DNA from: Acidobacteriota bacterium
Lineage (GTDB): Bacteria; Acidobacteriota; Terriglobia; Terriglobales; Acidobacteriaceae
Direction: 5' to 3'
Length of the DNA: 6,031 nucleotides
Assembly: GCA_021781075.1 (NCBI GenBank)
Contig: JAJXXN010000228.1
Span: 1 to 6,031, forward strand
Shown here piece by piece: positions 5,574 to 6,031 of the stretch (its first letter is position 1; every line of letters begins with the position of its first letter). The notes beneath the pieces are model-generated. The model saw only the letters and a list, made by a program, of their open reading frames with translations. It had not been told where the DNA came from and did not search any database. The position numbers were made by a program, and so were the translations under genes.

Positions 5574-6031
5574 ATGAAGAAGAGTTTTGTCGGGCTGGGG
5601 ATGTTGCTTGGCGCAGGCGCGATGGCGGCGATGTGCGCGACGCATGGGGCGGCGCAGAGCGGCAGGGAGGTTACGGCGCAGCGCATGGAACTGGACTGGC
5701 CGGGAGAGACGATTGTGCTGGAGCCTTATGCGCCGAATATTGTGCATGTGACGCTGAGTTTGCAGAAGGCTGCGGCTCTGGGCGGGCCGGGCTACGGCGT
5801 GATTGGTGCGCCGGATGGGACTGGATGGAAGGCGAGCGAGACGACGACCGAAGAGGTGTATGGATCATCGCGGATGGTGGTGGAGGTGGACCGGCCAGCG
5901 AATTTCAAGCCGCCAGTGGTGACGACGCAGAATGACATTGGGAACTACTTCAGCGGTTCGACGCCGGGGGCGCACATAGTCTTTCGTGCGGCTACCGGGA
6001 AAAAGTTGCTGGAGATGACGGGCTGGAGCCA
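5574..6031 (+). CDS. Secreted protein, probable glycoside hydrolase family 31 N-terminus, 3' end missing
   Basis: The frame is open from the ATG at 5574 to the window edge (152 codons), with an AGGAG site at proper spacing. The N-terminus is a clear export signal: MKKS, then a hydrophobic Gly/Ala/Leu/Met-rich core (about 5-22), and a likely cleavage after Ala27 (GAA before QSG). Cys21 is preceded by Met, so it is not a lipobox. The mature part reads as a beta-rich domain, including ETIVLEPYAPNIVHVTLSL, a GPGYGVIGAPDGTGW stretch, SSRMVVEVDRP and KKLLEMTGWS. These resemble the N-terminal beta-sandwich of GH31 alpha-glucosidase/alpha-xylosidase-type enzymes of acidobacteria as I remember them. 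The catalytic TIM barrel and its aspartates would lie beyond the edge, so neither family nor substrate can be confirmed. It is divergent from the DUF92 gene and may be controlled from the operator-like site at 5508-5521. Confidence 0.65.
   Translation, partial: MKKSFVGLGMLLGAGAMAAMCATHGAAQSGREVTAQRMELDWPGETIVLEPYAPNIVHVTLSLQKAAALGGPGYGVIGAPDGTGWKASETTTEEVYGSSRMVVEVDRPANFKPPVVTTQNDIGNYFSGSTPGAHIVFRAATGKKLLEMTGWS

Noticed and set aside
1..6031. Mobile element, CRISPR array, tRNA/rRNA gene, toxin-antitoxin or defence system
   Set aside because: I saw no transposase or integrase motifs, direct-repeat arrays, tRNA-like cloverleaf or paired small genes. Every major frame is explained by an ordinary chromosomal family.

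Overview
The window is high-GC bacterial chromosome with tightly packed housekeeping genes and no sign of mobile DNA. The protein sequences, the base composition and the mix of genes most resemble an acidobacterium of the Terriglobia type (Granulicella, Terriglobus, Edaphobacter or Acidobacterium relatives). That assignment is an impression from remembered family sequences, not a computed placement.

The layout, left to right, is as follows. (1) The 3' part of a polyphosphate kinase 2 gene (+) enters from the left edge and ends at 741. (2) A 154-base convergent gap holds a strong imperfect inverted repeat at 837-871. (3) A two-gene minus-strand operon runs from 3099 down to 896: a SpoU/TrmH-family RNA 2'-O-methyltransferase, then the AAA+ replication-repair protein RarA (MgsA). 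Their stop and start codons overlap as ATGA. (4) A 149-base divergent region separates this from a plus-strand pair: a TsaC/YrdC threonylcarbamoyl-AMP synthase with a TTG start, and, nine bases later, a membrane-anchored YdcF/DUF218 protein. (5) A 26-base convergent gap follows. (6) A minus-strand DUF92 membrane protein ends at 4565. (7) A second divergent region of about 125 bases leads to a secreted protein that runs off the right edge. It is probably a glycoside hydrolase of family 31, and a LacI-operator-like sequence lies in front of it.

Functionally this is core metabolism and genome maintenance: nucleotide phosphorylation from polyphosphate, RNA modification (rRNA or tRNA 2'-O-methylation; tRNA t6A synthesis), rescue of stalled replication forks, envelope or isoprenoid-related membrane functions, and sugar-polymer breakdown outside the cytoplasm. 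The genes do not form one pathway, and I found no convincing evidence of a new multi-gene system. The points most worth a second look are the REP-like inverted repeat, the candidate sugar-type operator before the secreted hydrolase, and the DUF92 kinase homologue in a genome with no photosynthetic context visible here.
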